Part shown: piece after piece, positions 10,926 through 21,005 of the stretch | Layout: every line of letters starts with the position of its first letter | Position numbering within the stretch: the first letter of the stretch is position 1 | Assembly: GCF_033958435.1 (NCBI RefSeq) | Contig: NC_134137.1 | Coordinates: forward strand, 320,353,501-320,417,500 | Reading direction: 5' to 3' | Source of the DNA: Carettochelys insculpta | Taxonomy: Eukaryota; Chordata; Testudines; Carettochelyidae | DNA length: 64,000 nt | Position numbers and translations under genes: made by a program | Notes under the pieces: model-generated | What the model saw: the letters and a program-made list of their open reading frames with translations, nothing else | Databases searched by the model: none | What the model was told of the DNA's origin: nothing

Positions 10926-12289
10926 TTTATGTTTTCTGAATCTAGTCATTCATTTCCTTGTTTTTATTTCACAAAAGATTCAAAACCCCAAACATTGAGA
11001 TGAAATGTGTCAGTTGACCAGACACATGACCTCTCCAACCTTTATGATTTGCTGAAAAATTTCAGTTTCAGTTTTCCCTGAACCATATCCACTCCCCTTC
11101 ATAAACTTTTTGGAACTGACAAACAAAAAATAAGCTAGTCATATAGCTCTAGTGATGAACAGCACAAAGTAGCTCGCAAGTAACTTATTTTGTGAGCCAC
11201 CACATGTACTGCTGTCTCTTTAAACATCCCTTCAAACTGCTTGAGCAAGCTGGGTATGGAAGTGAATGATGCAGTCACACTGCTTCATAACATGCTGCTA
11301 TGTTCCAGCCTGCTTTTGACCTCTTTTCTGCAGCTGCCCATCAAACTCATTGGCACTCACATCGAAAATCCTCATGCTGTGAATGAGACACTGCATATAC
11401 CTTGACAAATTCATCAAAGAGTGATTGAATGATTCACAACAGCAACTTCATTGTATCTGATACAATCAATACAGGGCTGGTTGGCTAAACTACCCAAAAT
11501 GAGGTGAAATTTAGAAATTAAGCTCTAACAAATACATCAAACTCTAGGTTTGCTGTTTTCACCGTGCTCTTTTGAGTAAGATCAAATGTACTGTCAGTCT
11601 TGAAATCTGACATTTACAGTCTTCATCTGGAATAATCAATTGCATTTGCAGGGACTGAGCTCCAACTAATGTTTCCATCTCTAACTAAGGACAAGTAGTG
11701 GCTTTGCCAAAAGCCCAGTGCATGGGGTAATGTGTTATTATACTAGTCCAGGAGCAGCTTGGGAAGCATACTCCAGTTCTCCTCTGCTGCAGTGTGTAAA
11801 CTGTGCCAGCCCTGTTCCTAGTGCAGCACACATGCCCTAATATGCCAGCACAAATATGCAGCTCCATTTATGGCTGGGGGAGGAGGGAAAAGAGAAGTGA
11901 AGATACACCCATATTTTGCCTCACTGTGAGAGTTAAATGGACTCTGTGGTGCACATTCTAAGTGCTGCTGCCTTATGTCTCCCCCTTGTCCCCTGTGTAG
12001 AAGCACAAGATGAGCCAAAATCTGTTTCCCTACTGTGATATTTTGAAGTAATCATCAGGGCACATTTCCTTTATGATCAAAGTTAGTTTCCTGTAAGTTT
12101 GGCTGACGTGGATGGTTTAAGAATCCCCAGCTCAGTTGTTGATCTGAGGATGAGCCCAGCGGGTCATTGCAATCAGCTGTCTTTGAATTTGTCCTCTGAA
12201 ACTTTCACAAAGTGTAATTGAGAAGAAGGGGACTCTGTTCAGTTCCCGCTGGAGGGAACACAGCAGGGGTTTATTTCAAAGGAGAAATA
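10926..12289. other. Unannotated stretch
   Basis: No recognisable gene or repeat. Short minus frames at about 11685-12018 have no motifs. Confidence 0.45.
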
Positions 12290-12605
12290 TACAGTAAACC
12301 TCTGAAATTCATGACTTTGAGTGGCACTTAACTTGGATTAGTAACAGAGAGGGAGCCGTGCTAGTCTGTATACTATCAAAACAAAAAAGCAGTCAAGTAG
12401 CACTTTAAAGACTAACAAAATAATTTATTAGGTGATGAGCTTTCGTGGGACACACCCACTTCTTCAAACCATAGCCAGACCAGAACATACTCAAAATTTA
12501 AGGCACACAGAACCAAAAATAGTAATCAAGGTTGACAGATCAGAAAAAAATTATCAAGTTGAGCAAATCAGAGAGCAGAGGGGTGGTGGGGTGGCAGGGT
12601 AGAGG

Positions 12606-12962
12606 TCAAGAATTAGATGAAGTCAAGTATGCAAACGAGCCCCTATAGTGTCCCAGAAAATTTGCATCTTGGTTCAAACCACATGTTAATGTGTCGAATT
12701 TGAATATGAAACAGAGTTCAGCAGTTTCTCTTTCCAAAGCAGACTGAAAATTCTTCTTCAATAAGACGCAAACTCTTAAGTCATTAACAGAATGGCCCAT
12801 CCATTAAAATGTAGACTAACTGGTTTGTGGATTAGGAATGTTTTTATGTCTGTTTTGTGCCCGTTAACTCTTGGTCTGAGATAGTTTGAAGTCTGTCCAA
12901 TATACAAAGCATCTGGGCATTGTTGGCACATGATGGCATATGTGATGTTAGTTAGGAACATG
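12606..12962 (-). pseudogene. PLE C-terminal GIY-YIG endonuclease fragment, left arm
   Basis: In two overlapping minus frames (12961-12776 and 12800-12606), this encodes the end of a PLE protein. NITYAIMCQQCPDALYIGQT is the GIY-YIG core, with the CxxC pair typical of PLEs. Then come LRPRVNGHK and KPVSLHFNG, followed after a one-frame shift by LRVCVLLKKNFQSALERETA, FIFKFDTL, and the end FLGHYRGSFAYLTSSNS. The reverse transcriptase is absent because of 5' truncation. The shift near 12785-12800 means no intact protein. Confidence 0.85.
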
Positions 12963-13044
12963 AGAACGTGCCCGTGATTCTGTGAATAACCTGGTTAGGT
13001 CCAGTGATGGTATCGCCAGAATAGAAATGTGAACAAAGCTGTCC

Positions 13045-13230
13045 GTGGGCTACATTTTAAGAGTTTGTGTCTTATTGAAGAAGAATTTTCAGTCTGCTTT
13101 GAAAAGAGAAACTGCTGAACTCTTTTTCATATTCAAATTCGACACATTAACACGTAGTTTGAACCGGGATGCAAATTTTCTGGGACACTATAGGGGCTCG
13201 TTTGCATACTTGACTTCATCTAATTCTTGA
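13045..13230 (+). pseudogene. PLE extreme C-terminus, right arm
   Basis: The 61-codon frame repeats the last part of the left arm (RVCVLLKKNFQSALKRETAE to YLTSSNS, then stop) with several substitutions. It starts downstream of the GIY-YIG core, so this arm is more truncated. It is followed by the same 3' untranslated region and A-type tail (to 13457). Confidence 0.85.
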
Positions 13231-14135
13231 CTTCCCCCCCTCCTCCCGCCACCCCTCTGCTCTCTGATTTGCTCACCTTGATCATTTTTTTCTGATTTGT
13301 CAACCTTGATTACTGTTTTTGGTTCTCTGTGCCTTAAATATTGAGTCTGTTCTGGTCTGGCTATGGTCTGAAGAAGTGGGTCTGTTCCACGAAAGCTCAC
13401 CTAATAAACTATTTTGTTAGTCTTTAAAGTGCTACTTGACTGCTTTTTTGTTTTAGTTTGGATTAATGTGAGTTAAGCGCAACTCGAAGTTGCTCTGCGG
13501 CTGTCTGACATTGGGGCTTCTCACCAGCTGCCCCCATCTGGGTGAAGCCTCACTGCAGCTGTCTGCCCAGTGAGGCTTCTCCCAGCTGGGGGAAGCCAGA
13601 GAGAAAGACAGCTGCGCTGCTGCAGCTTCTCTCTCGTTTTCCCCAGCTAGGAGAAGACGCACCGCAGCTATCTGCTGAGCCACAGCTTCTCCCAGCGGGG
13701 GAGAAGCCGGGCAGACAGACAGACATGCACCACTGTGGCTTCTCCCTGGCTTCCCCCAGCTGTGAGCAGCCATGCTGAAGCTGCACCTGGCACCTAGAGT
13801 GGTGGGAAGCTGGAAACCAGGTGGTAGCCTCGTTCCTGGCTCCCTGCTGGCTGGAGCCAGGAAACTGACTAGCAATGTGCTGGTCAGTTTCCTGGCTCCC
13901 GCCAGTGGAGGAAAGCCTGAAATCAGGCTGCCACCTGGTTCCCAGCTCCCCTCCACTCCCTGGAACCAGAAAACTAACCAGGGCTGGTGCCCTCATCAGT
14001 TTCCTGGCTCTCCCACTTTGTGCGGGCAATTTGACTTACGTGGGGTTGGAAGAACGCCATCCCTGCATAAATCATGGGTCTAATGTACGTGATTGTACTT
14101 GAATTTGCATTACTTAGAATTTTCTGTGTAATCAG

Positions 14136-16139
14136 GTAAGCATGCAAATAGTAATTCCTTGGAAGAGTCAAACACAATGAATAAGTCTTTAGCCCTCTAA
14201 CTTTTTAGTTCTCAAGCTGGGGAGCATACAGACTCAACAGGATGTTGAATAACACCTTTGCCCAGCAGGAAGAAAAGGAGGAAAAATCCTCTCCAGTGAG
14301 ACTGAAAGAAAGAGTAAACAGATTGCCATAGAAACTGAATTTACATGTCTCCTTGTGATAAAGGAAAGATGAAAGACCTAATTCATGCTATGCAATACGT
14401 TTTCCTCTTTTTAATGTGGAAAGTCATCCCTCACAGTATCTTCTCAATATCCAGAGCCAGCTGCCACTTGTTGGTTTTTAAGAGACCTGCTGTACATACA
14501 TATCCTATCTGTTACCCTAATTTCCACGAAAGACCACCCCAAGGTTACACTTACATGTATTTTATTAAATGCCACTATTGGATTAAAAGGGAAAGGGGAA
14601 CCAGCTTTCAAGCACACACCCATGCACTCATTCCCCTCTACACCCACACACATACACAGGCAAACTCATGCAGGTGAAGCGTTGCACAGGGACAGCAGAG
14701 AAAGCCAAGGCATAGCAGGGTACAGTGTGCCTGTCTGCAATAATGACTCTGAGGCAGTGAGCTTATTGTATGGTCCCCTTGTCAGCTTGCTCTCTTGTCA
14801 GTTCTAGTACTCAGGAGCAGTTAGCACCATCTGTCTTGAGGAGGCAGAGCAGGACCCAGGACCAGAGCCTCCTTCTGCCACCCCAGCCAGGTGATACTAA
14901 TTTCTGCAGAGTGCTGATGCCAAGAAACAGAAAAAAAAACTCCTATAGTTTTGCACCCATTGTTTATATGTTTCAGTCCAGTCCCACTGCCCCAGGATGC
15001 TCTATGACCCTGCGTCATCACCACGGGCTCAGGACTGTGTATGACCATGGATCATCAGCTAACAACAGATGGAGCTTTGCTCTTCACTTGATGGGGCCCC
15101 ATTCTCCTTCTTGGATGGATGCTTTTGCAGGGCTCAGCTCCTATTATTCTCTGGCCATCAAGGTACTGTTGGCAGCTGGTTGTCCAGAGAAGTTGGCTTC
15201 GAGGACTGATTCCATTATACACACGCACACATTCACTCTTTCCACATTCACACAAAGGAAAGTTCAGAGAAAGAAATCAGCTCAAGAAACAAAATGCAAC
15301 CATATAGAATAAAGCTACATCTACAAAACAATGCTACTGTTACAAAGCTTACAGAAAGTTACCGGACTTAGAACCAGCAATGACTGAGAGTTACAGAACT
15401 TACTTCTTCATTGTACTAGACTGAGTGGAGGCTTTATACAATAGTATCTGCTGGGAAAAGAAGGTAATTATGTATCACATAAGTCGCAAACAACAGTCAG
15501 GGAATTGTTACTATGCTACACTTCCCATTCAGGGGGTAATGTATCTCAAGTACAGTTAAATGGCACAGATGGCTGGAAAGAGAAGAGATGTTACTATGGA
15601 AGAGGTTGATATCCACTGATTAGACAATCTTATCTAGTACTGAATGGGATATTAAAACACACGCACACACATACACACGGCTAGCAAAGACATAGCAGTG
15701 AGTACCAGTAAGGGCTCACTTCAGCAATTTGCAGCTTTGACCCAATCCTACGTTTAGGATGTTCCATTATATATCCATGGATAGAATGTTTTGGTACTAG
15801 GATGTAACTACGTGCTTTAAATAAAGCGTGGAACAAGGTACCTCCAAAGTTGGCACTTTTATTCAGGCAAATTGGTTTAATTTATCATACCCCAAGCAGT
15901 TGTGCACATGATTAATTTCATTATCTATTCATGTGTGTAAGGTTCAGCATGAGTGGCTGCTGGGTCAGGAACAATGTGATTTCTTTAAACCTTATTTTTT
16001 CGTGTTATATGGTACTGATACTCTTGTATATATGCCTAATTCTGCAGTAAAACCTTTCAGAGCCAAATCAGCTGGAACAACAATGACCTCTACTGGAAGG
16101 CTCTGGTACCCTGGAAATAGCCATCAAATATTAGGCCAA
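14136..16139. other. Unannotated stretch
   Basis: No recognisable gene or repeat. CA-rich short runs occur near 14620-14665, 15220-15260 and 15658-15680. A 180-codon plus frame (14770-15312) shows no domain and has low-complexity, non-coding-like composition. Confidence 0.4.
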
Positions 16140-16240
16140 AGATAGATGAGGTAATACCTTTTATTGCACAGATGCCTGGTGGTGACAGACAGAAGCTTTC
16201 AAGATTACACAAAGCTCTTCTTAAGGTCTGAAAACTTATT
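16140..16240 (-). mobile_element. PLE-like C-type tail, reverse
   Basis: GATGAGGTAATACCTTTTAT is the complement of the C-tail segment seen at 20826-20940, followed by the GAAGCTTTC and CTCTTCTTAAGGTCTG blocks. It is short and diverged, and its ends are approximate. Confidence 0.5.
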
Positions 16241-16754
16241 CAAAGGGCAGTTCTACACTACAAATTTGCATACATTGTAGTGCATCTGGTGAAGAAGCTC
16301 TAAACTATTGAGAGAGAGCTCTCCTGCTGGGTTATTACTCCAGCTCCCACGAAAGGAAGCAGCTATGGCAGTGAGAGAAGCTCTCGTGACAACATAGCCT
16401 ACATCTACACGTGAACGCTACATCGAAATAGCTTATTTTGATGTAGCGACATCGAAATAAGCTATTTCGATGAACATTGTCTAAACGTCCTCCAGGGCTG
16501 GTGCCGTCGACGTTCAACGTCGACATTGGGCAGCACCACATCGAAATAGGCGCTGCGAGGGAACGTCTACACGCCAAAGTAGCACACATCGAAATAAGGG
16601 TGCCAGGAACAGCTGCAGACAGGGTCACAGGGCGGACGAGCGCTTTCGGGGCAACAGCTAGCTGCTCCCTTAAAGGGCCCCTCCCAGACACACGCAGCCT
16701 GCACAGCACGCGGTCTGCAGAGCCATAGGCATGCACACCTCGAGCGATGCAGTC

Positions 16755-18100
16755 ATGGACCCCCAGCAGCAGCCAAAGGTCCACCCAGACACCCCTGTAG
16801 GAGCAGTGCTCGCCCTGCTCCATGCCATGCAGGAGGCAGCTGAGCACATCCTTGCCACAGAGGAGGAGCTGCCTGCAGGGGAGCAGGACGCAACCCCCAC
16901 CTCTGCAGCACCCCCCCCACCTCATACGCCGCCGGCTGTGGAGCTACCCCATGAGCACCGACTGGTGGGAGTGGCTGGTGCTCGGAGAGTGGGACGATGA
17001 CCGCTGGCTCAGGAACTTTCGCATGAGCCAGCAGACATTTCTGGAGCTGTGCCAGTGGCTCACCCCCGCACTGAGGCACCAGGACACCTTCATGCGGCGT
17101 GCCCTCAGTGTGGAGAAATGGGTTGGCATCACTGTCTGGAAGCTGGCCACTCCAGACAGCTACCGATCCGTGGGCCACCAGTTTGGCGCCGGCAAGGCCA
17201 CCGTCAGGGCTGTCCTCATGGAGGTAAGAGGACCCACGGGGGGAGGCAGCCCTGGCAGGGGAAGGGAGGGGGGCTCTGGCAGGGGAGGGCCACACACACC
17301 CTGCACACCCCTCATTGGTGCTCTCCCATGTGCTTCCCCTGCAGGTCGTCCGCGCCATCAACGCCCTGCTCCTCTACAGGCTCGTGAGGCTTGGGGACCT
17401 GGATGCTGCCATCGTGGGGTTTGCCACCCTGGGCCTCCCCAGTTGCTTCGGGGCTCTGGATGGGACCCACATCCCCATCCGCGCCCCGGAGCACAGTGGA
17501 GGATGCTACCTAAACAGGAAGGGCTACCATTCTGTGGTCCTCCAGGCCTTGGTGGACAGCCGGGGCCATTTCTTGGACATTTATGTGGGCTGGCCTGGCA
17601 GCACCCATGATGCCCCGGTATTCCGGAACTCGGGCCTGTGCCACCAGCTGGAGGCAGGGACCTACATCCCCCAGTGGGAGATCCCTGTGGGGGACACCAC
17701 CATGCCCTTCTGCGTCATCGCAGATGCGGCATACCCCCTCCGGCCCTGGCTCATGCACCGGTACACGGGCCACCTGTCAGCCAGCCAGGAGTGCTTCAAC
17801 ATGCGCCTGAACCACGCGCGCCAGGTGGTGGAGTGCACATTTGGCCACCTCAAAGGGCGCTGGAGGTGTCTCCTCACCCACCTTGATGCGGGCCCCACCA
17901 ACATCCCCCAGATTGTGGGCGCATGCAGTGCACTCCACAACCTGGTCAAGAGCAAGGGGGAGGCCTTCTTTCAGGGCTGGGCTGTGGAGGCTGGCAGGGC
18001 CGATGTGCAGCCACCCGCTGCCCTCAGTTGCCAGGTGGAACCTGAAGGGACCCGGGTCCAGGAGGCCCTGCGGGCCCAGGTCGATGAGGCCTCGGGGTGA
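16755..18100 (+). CDS. PIF/Harbinger transposase (DDE nuclease, HARBI1-like), two exons
   Basis: This is a DDE-type nuclease that would cut and join the transposon ends. Exon 1 is 16755-17223, the intron is 17224-17344 (GTAAGA donor, CCCCTGCAG acceptor, phase 0) and exon 2 is 17345-18100. The N-terminal block WWEWLVLGEWDDDRW, MSQQTFLELCQWL and the following SYRSVGHQF are typical of the family. The acidic residues are D at 17459 (in ALDGTHIPI), D at 17723 (in VIADAAYPLRPW) and E at 17831 (in VVECTFGHLKG). All three are present. Frames suggest a one-base slip in exon 1. The natural N-terminus (ATG 16755, or 16731) runs in one frame to the C run at 16911-16918, and the rest continues in another. 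A stretch from ATG 16822 is open but its first ~40 residues look out of frame. The length would be about 407 residues, normal for HARBI1-like proteins. Confidence 0.85.
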
Positions 18101-18208
18101 ATGCTGGCAGGCCTCCCACTGCATCCCCCCCATCCTCCACAACACTCACTGCTCCTACACCCACACCACAGAGCACCCAAGAGCACAACCCCCCGCCTTT
18201 TTCTTGTA

Positions 18209-18214
18209 AATAAA
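18209..18214 (+). promoter_or_regulatory. Polyadenylation signal AATAAA for the transposase
   Basis: AATAAA lies 109 bases after the transposase stop codon, in a suitable position for 3' end formation. It is the first such hexamer downstream. Confidence 0.55.
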
Positions 18215-18300
18215 AGCAGACATTTGTTCGTCAGATCAGATATATGTTGAACTCTCATTATTATTATCTTAACTAACTATTTACAGGCCAAATAAATATT

Positions 18301-18320
18301 ACATATATATATATATATAT
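18301..18320. repeat. AT microsatellite between the two Harbinger genes
   Basis: A short run of AT dinucleotides in the AT-rich spacer where the two convergent genes end. Confidence 0.85.
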
Positions 18321-18507
18321 TATAAGTCAGATAAGATGAAAGAAAAAAAGGGGCAGACAGGGAAGGGGAGAACTATGTACATGGGGGGGCAGGTATCAGC
18401 ATAATAACATAACAACAGGGGTCTAATAGAAACTATTTATAAAAGAAGATAAAACTGAAGGGGATATATACAAAGGGTGGGGGGCCACATCCTGGGCCCC
18501 ACACCCC

Positions 18508-20134
18508 CTAATGTCCAGCGCTGGGGGTGGGTGGCCGCAACCCATGCCTTGGCCTCAGCCCTGGCCAGGGCTGGCTGGGAGCCGGGCGGACCGGGAGATA
18601 AGACAGGCGGGTGTCAGCTGGCCCCAGGTCCCCCTCGGTGGAAGGGCCCTCGGTGGCGGGTGGTGGTGCGACGGCGGATGGAGCAGCGGATGGAGCAGCG
18701 GGTGGAGCAGGCAGGGCAGGCAGAGCGGCGGCCGGCGCGGCATGGGGGGCCAGGTAGTCCGCGATACGCTCGAATGTCCACATAAAGGCCCCCCATGCCT
18801 CCTGGCGCCAGGCCAGTGCCCGCTCCTGAATTTGAAAGCTCCGCTCCTCCACCCGCAGGCGCTGCTCGGCGACCTCCAGCTGCCGATGGTAGATCTCCAA
18901 CAGCTGGGGGTCTGTCGCCGTCCAGGAGTGGGGCTGGCTCTGCCGTCGTCCCCACCATGGGGCTGGTCGGTGCTCCACGAGGGGCTGGCCTGGAGTGATG
19001 GCCCCGGTGGGCTCTCCGGGACCACTGACACCTCGCCGGCGCTCTCCGGTCCTTCCGATGGTGTAGCTGCGGAACACAGGTGGGGAAGAAGAGTGGAGAC
19101 AGCCATTAGTGTGGGCCTCGAGCCGAGCCCTTGTCCCCCCACCCCTCTGCTGCAGGTTCCTCATCCCCGTCCCCGGGAGATGCTGATGATGATGATGATG
19201 GGTGTCCCACCCCCTCCCCCCAGGGGACCCTAGGTTCCGCTCCCCCCATCCCCAGGGATGGAGCATGGCACTGTCCTGCTAGGGGGGCAGGGGCTGATGC
19301 ACTCCCGTGAGAGACATGCTACTGCTGTCCTTGGGGCCATGGTCATCTGGGCATGTGGAGGGCCCTGGTCATATCTATTACCCCCGCCCCTCAACCTCGG
19401 GGGTGTGCACTGGGGGGGTACATACCTGATGGTCTGCTCCCACGGTCGGGGGACACCCAGTGGGCGGACGCCCTGCTGGAGCTCCCTGATGGCAGAATGA
19501 TGTGCAGCCCTGCGTCGCTGGAGGAGGACTCCCCCTCCTCCTCCTCCGGTGCCCCAGGGGTGGGCTCCTGGGGGGGCCCCCGGGGTGCAGAGCTTGCCTC
19601 CGGGGCGGACTCCACCTCCAGGGCCTGCTGGGGCTCGTCGGCTGAGGTATCAAGAGTGGCCGGAGGGGAGGAGGTGTGCTGGGGGCCCAGGATGGCCCTG
19701 AGCTCCCTGTAAAAGGGGCAAATGACGGGGGCGGCTCCAGATCGGCCGGCCATATCCCGGGCCCGGGCGTAACCTTGCCGCAGCTCCTTCACTTTACTGT
19801 GGACATGATCCGGAGTGCAGGCAGGGTGACCCCGGGAGGCCAGGCCCTCGGCCAGCCGAGCGAACGCATCCGCGTTCCGCCTCTTGCTCCCCATTACCTG
19901 GAGCACCTCCTCCTCACTCCAGAGCCCCAGCAGGTCCCGAAGCTCGGCCTCCGTCCAGGAGGGGCCCCGCTGCCACTTCCCTGCCTGGCTGCTGGTCTGG
20001 GAGCCCTGGCTCCCCTTGCGGGGGGTGCCCTGGGGGCGCTTAGGGGGCTGGGGGTGGCCATCGCAGCGCTGGGGGGTTCTGGTGGCTGCAGAGGAGCGTG
20101 CAGGCTGTCCGCGTGGCTGGGCTGCCGCCTGCAC
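18508..20134 (-). CDS. Harbinger second gene: Myb/SANT-like DNA-binding protein, two exons
   Basis: PIF/Harbinger elements usually carry a Myb-like partner that helps the transposase enter the nucleus and bind the ends. Exon 1 is 20134-19426, with ATG at 20132-20134. Its trihelix/Myb-like domain spans residues about 60-150: WTEAELRDLLGLW, then SKRRNADAFARLAEGL, VHSKVKELRQGYARA and CPFYRELRAILG. An acidic, serine-rich stretch follows. The donor is GTATGT (complement of 19420-19425), the acceptor precedes 19066, and the intron is 359 bp. Spliced in phase 1, exon 2 enters a frame reading SEGPESAGEVSVVPESPPGP. The convincing C-terminal helix (LLEIYHRQLEVAEQRLRVEE ... WRQEAWGAFMWTFERIADYL) lies in another frame and ends at the stop at 18508-18510. 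A one-base slip near 18940-18990 is therefore likely. The C-terminal helix is probably a coiled coil. Confidence 0.78.
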
Positions 20135-20559
20135 ACTCTCTCAGCTTCCTGCACAGGAAGGCAGGGGGCGGGGAGCTTTAAGGAGCCGCTGCACGTGGCG
20201 ACCATCGAGCTCAGGGGCTGGAGAGAGCGTCTCTCAACCCCTCAGCTGATGGCCACCATGGCGGACCCCGCTATTTCAATGTTGCAGGATGCGCAACGAC
20301 TATACATTCCCTACTTCAACGTTGAACGTCGAAGTAGGGCGCTATTCCCATCTCGTGATGGGGATAGTGACTTCGATGTCTCGCCACCTCACGTTGATGT
20401 CAACTTCGAAATAGCGCCTGCCACGTGTAGCCGTGACGGGCGCTATTTCGAAGTTGGCGCCGCTACTTCGAAGTAGCCAGCACATGTAGACGCGGCTATT
20501 GTGCTATTTATGTAGGGAGTTAACGTTGGTATAATTCTGTTGCTCCAGGGGGTGGTACA

Positions 20560-20780
20560 AGAATCAGAGGGGTAGCATGTTAATCTCTATCCGCAAAAAA
20601 CAACGAGAAGTCCGGTGGCACCTTTTAGCCTAACAGATATTTTGGAGCATAAGCTTCCATGTGCAAAGACCACCTGACTAAGTGGGTCTTTTCTTTGCCC
20701 ATGAAAGCTTACGCTCCCAAATATCTGTTAGTCTAAATTATGCCACAGGACTTCTCATTGTTTTTGAGTGATACAGTTAT
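20560..20780. mobile_element. B-type PLE tail, inverted pair
   Basis: The left arm reads the reverse complement of the tail (GTTAATCTCT ... CCTAACAGATATTTTGGAGC ... AAGCTTCC). From about 20680 the right arm reads it forward (GTGGGTCTTTTCTTTGCCCA, AAGCTTACGCTCC, ATATCTGTTAGTCT, GCCACAGGACTTCT). This is the same head-to-head arrangement as at 12341-13457 but without coding sequence. I do not see a clean target duplication. Confidence 0.75.
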
Positions 20781-20825
20781 ACAGAAGTACATTGCAGTGT
20801 ATGCCTGGCGTAAGTTTCCCACAGC

Positions 20826-20940
20826 CACAAAAGAGCTTGGCATAGCTTGAAGACTTGTCTCTCTCACCAAAAGAAGCTGGTCCTATAAAAGATATTACCT
20901 CTCCCACCTTGTGCATCTAATCTTCTGCTGCAATACTGCA
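20826..20940 (+). mobile_element. PLE-like C-type tail
   Basis: TTGAAGACTTGTCTCTCTCA, then AAGAAGCTGGTCCTATAAAA, then GATATTACCTCTCCCACCTT. This is the C-tail end block also present at 9640-9720 and, in reverse, at 16143-16170. Confidence 0.6.
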
Positions 20941-20980
20941 TATAAATCTAATATGTTAAGACCTTAACTATTTTTCCTGG

Positions 20981-21005
20981 TGTTTGTTTGTTTGTTTGTT
21001 TGTTT
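20981..21005. repeat. TGTT/GTTT microsatellite
   Basis: Tandem TGTT units in TTTGTTTGTTTGTTTG form. Confidence 0.85.

Larger units (their letters stand above)
12341..13457. mobile_element. Head-to-head pair of 5'-truncated Penelope-like elements in one target duplication
   Basis: TTGGATTA flanks the whole unit (12333-12340 and 13458-13465). The left half (to about 13037) is a PLE on the minus strand. The right half (from about 13045) is the same 3' region on the plus strand, with both 3' tails facing outward. Each half ends in the A-type tail with GTTAGTCTTTAAAGTGCTAC. One duplication around both arms indicates a single integration event. Inverted or partial-tandem arrangements are known for PLEs in general. 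Confidence 0.85.
12290..14135. repeat. Composite interspersed repeat with internal degenerate tandem units (PLE pair inserted)
   Basis: The parts are 12290-12340 and 13466-14135, split by the PLE insertion. The right part begins with a GAGTTAAGCGCAACTCGAAG segment. It then has a degenerate array of about 60-bp units built around CAGCTGGGGGAAGCC / GGCTTCTCCC (13500-13780), followed by a second array around CAGTTTCCTGGCTC (13820-14020). The region at 38245-39095 has the same order of blocks, so this is a dispersed family. Overlapping frames of up to 167 codons on both strands come from the repeat arrays and are not genes. Confidence 0.55.
16397..20497. mobile_element. Near-complete PIF/Harbinger transposon (4.1 kb, two genes)
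   Basis: The inverted ends are GCCTACATCTAC (16397) and GTAGACGCGGCT (ending 20497). The flanks are ATA and ATT, an imperfect 3-bp duplication. Subterminal zones of about 200-280 bp hold repeated palindromes: CATCGAAATA / TATTTCGATG on the left and ACTTCGAAATAGCG on the right. Inside are a spliced DDE transposase on + (16755-18100) and a Myb/SANT-like gene on - (20134 to about 18508), converging tail to tail around an AT-rich gap at 18210-18450. The interior is strikingly GC- and CpG-rich compared with the flanks, which argues for a fairly recent arrival. Both genes carry a likely one-base slip, so this copy may be unable to act alone. Confidence 0.88.

Noticed and set aside
13453..14083. Overlapping frames of 103-167 codons on both strands
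   Set aside because: They follow degenerate tandem repeats and no domain is visible; open frames on both strands are expected from repeated GC-rich units.
14770..15312. A 180-codon plus frame
   Set aside because: No domain, no homology I recognise, CA-rich end and no neighbouring exon.
18511..19233. A 240-codon plus-strand frame opposite the Myb-like gene
   Set aside because: It is the antisense shadow of the GC-rich second gene; the minus strand shows the recognisable domain and splice sites.
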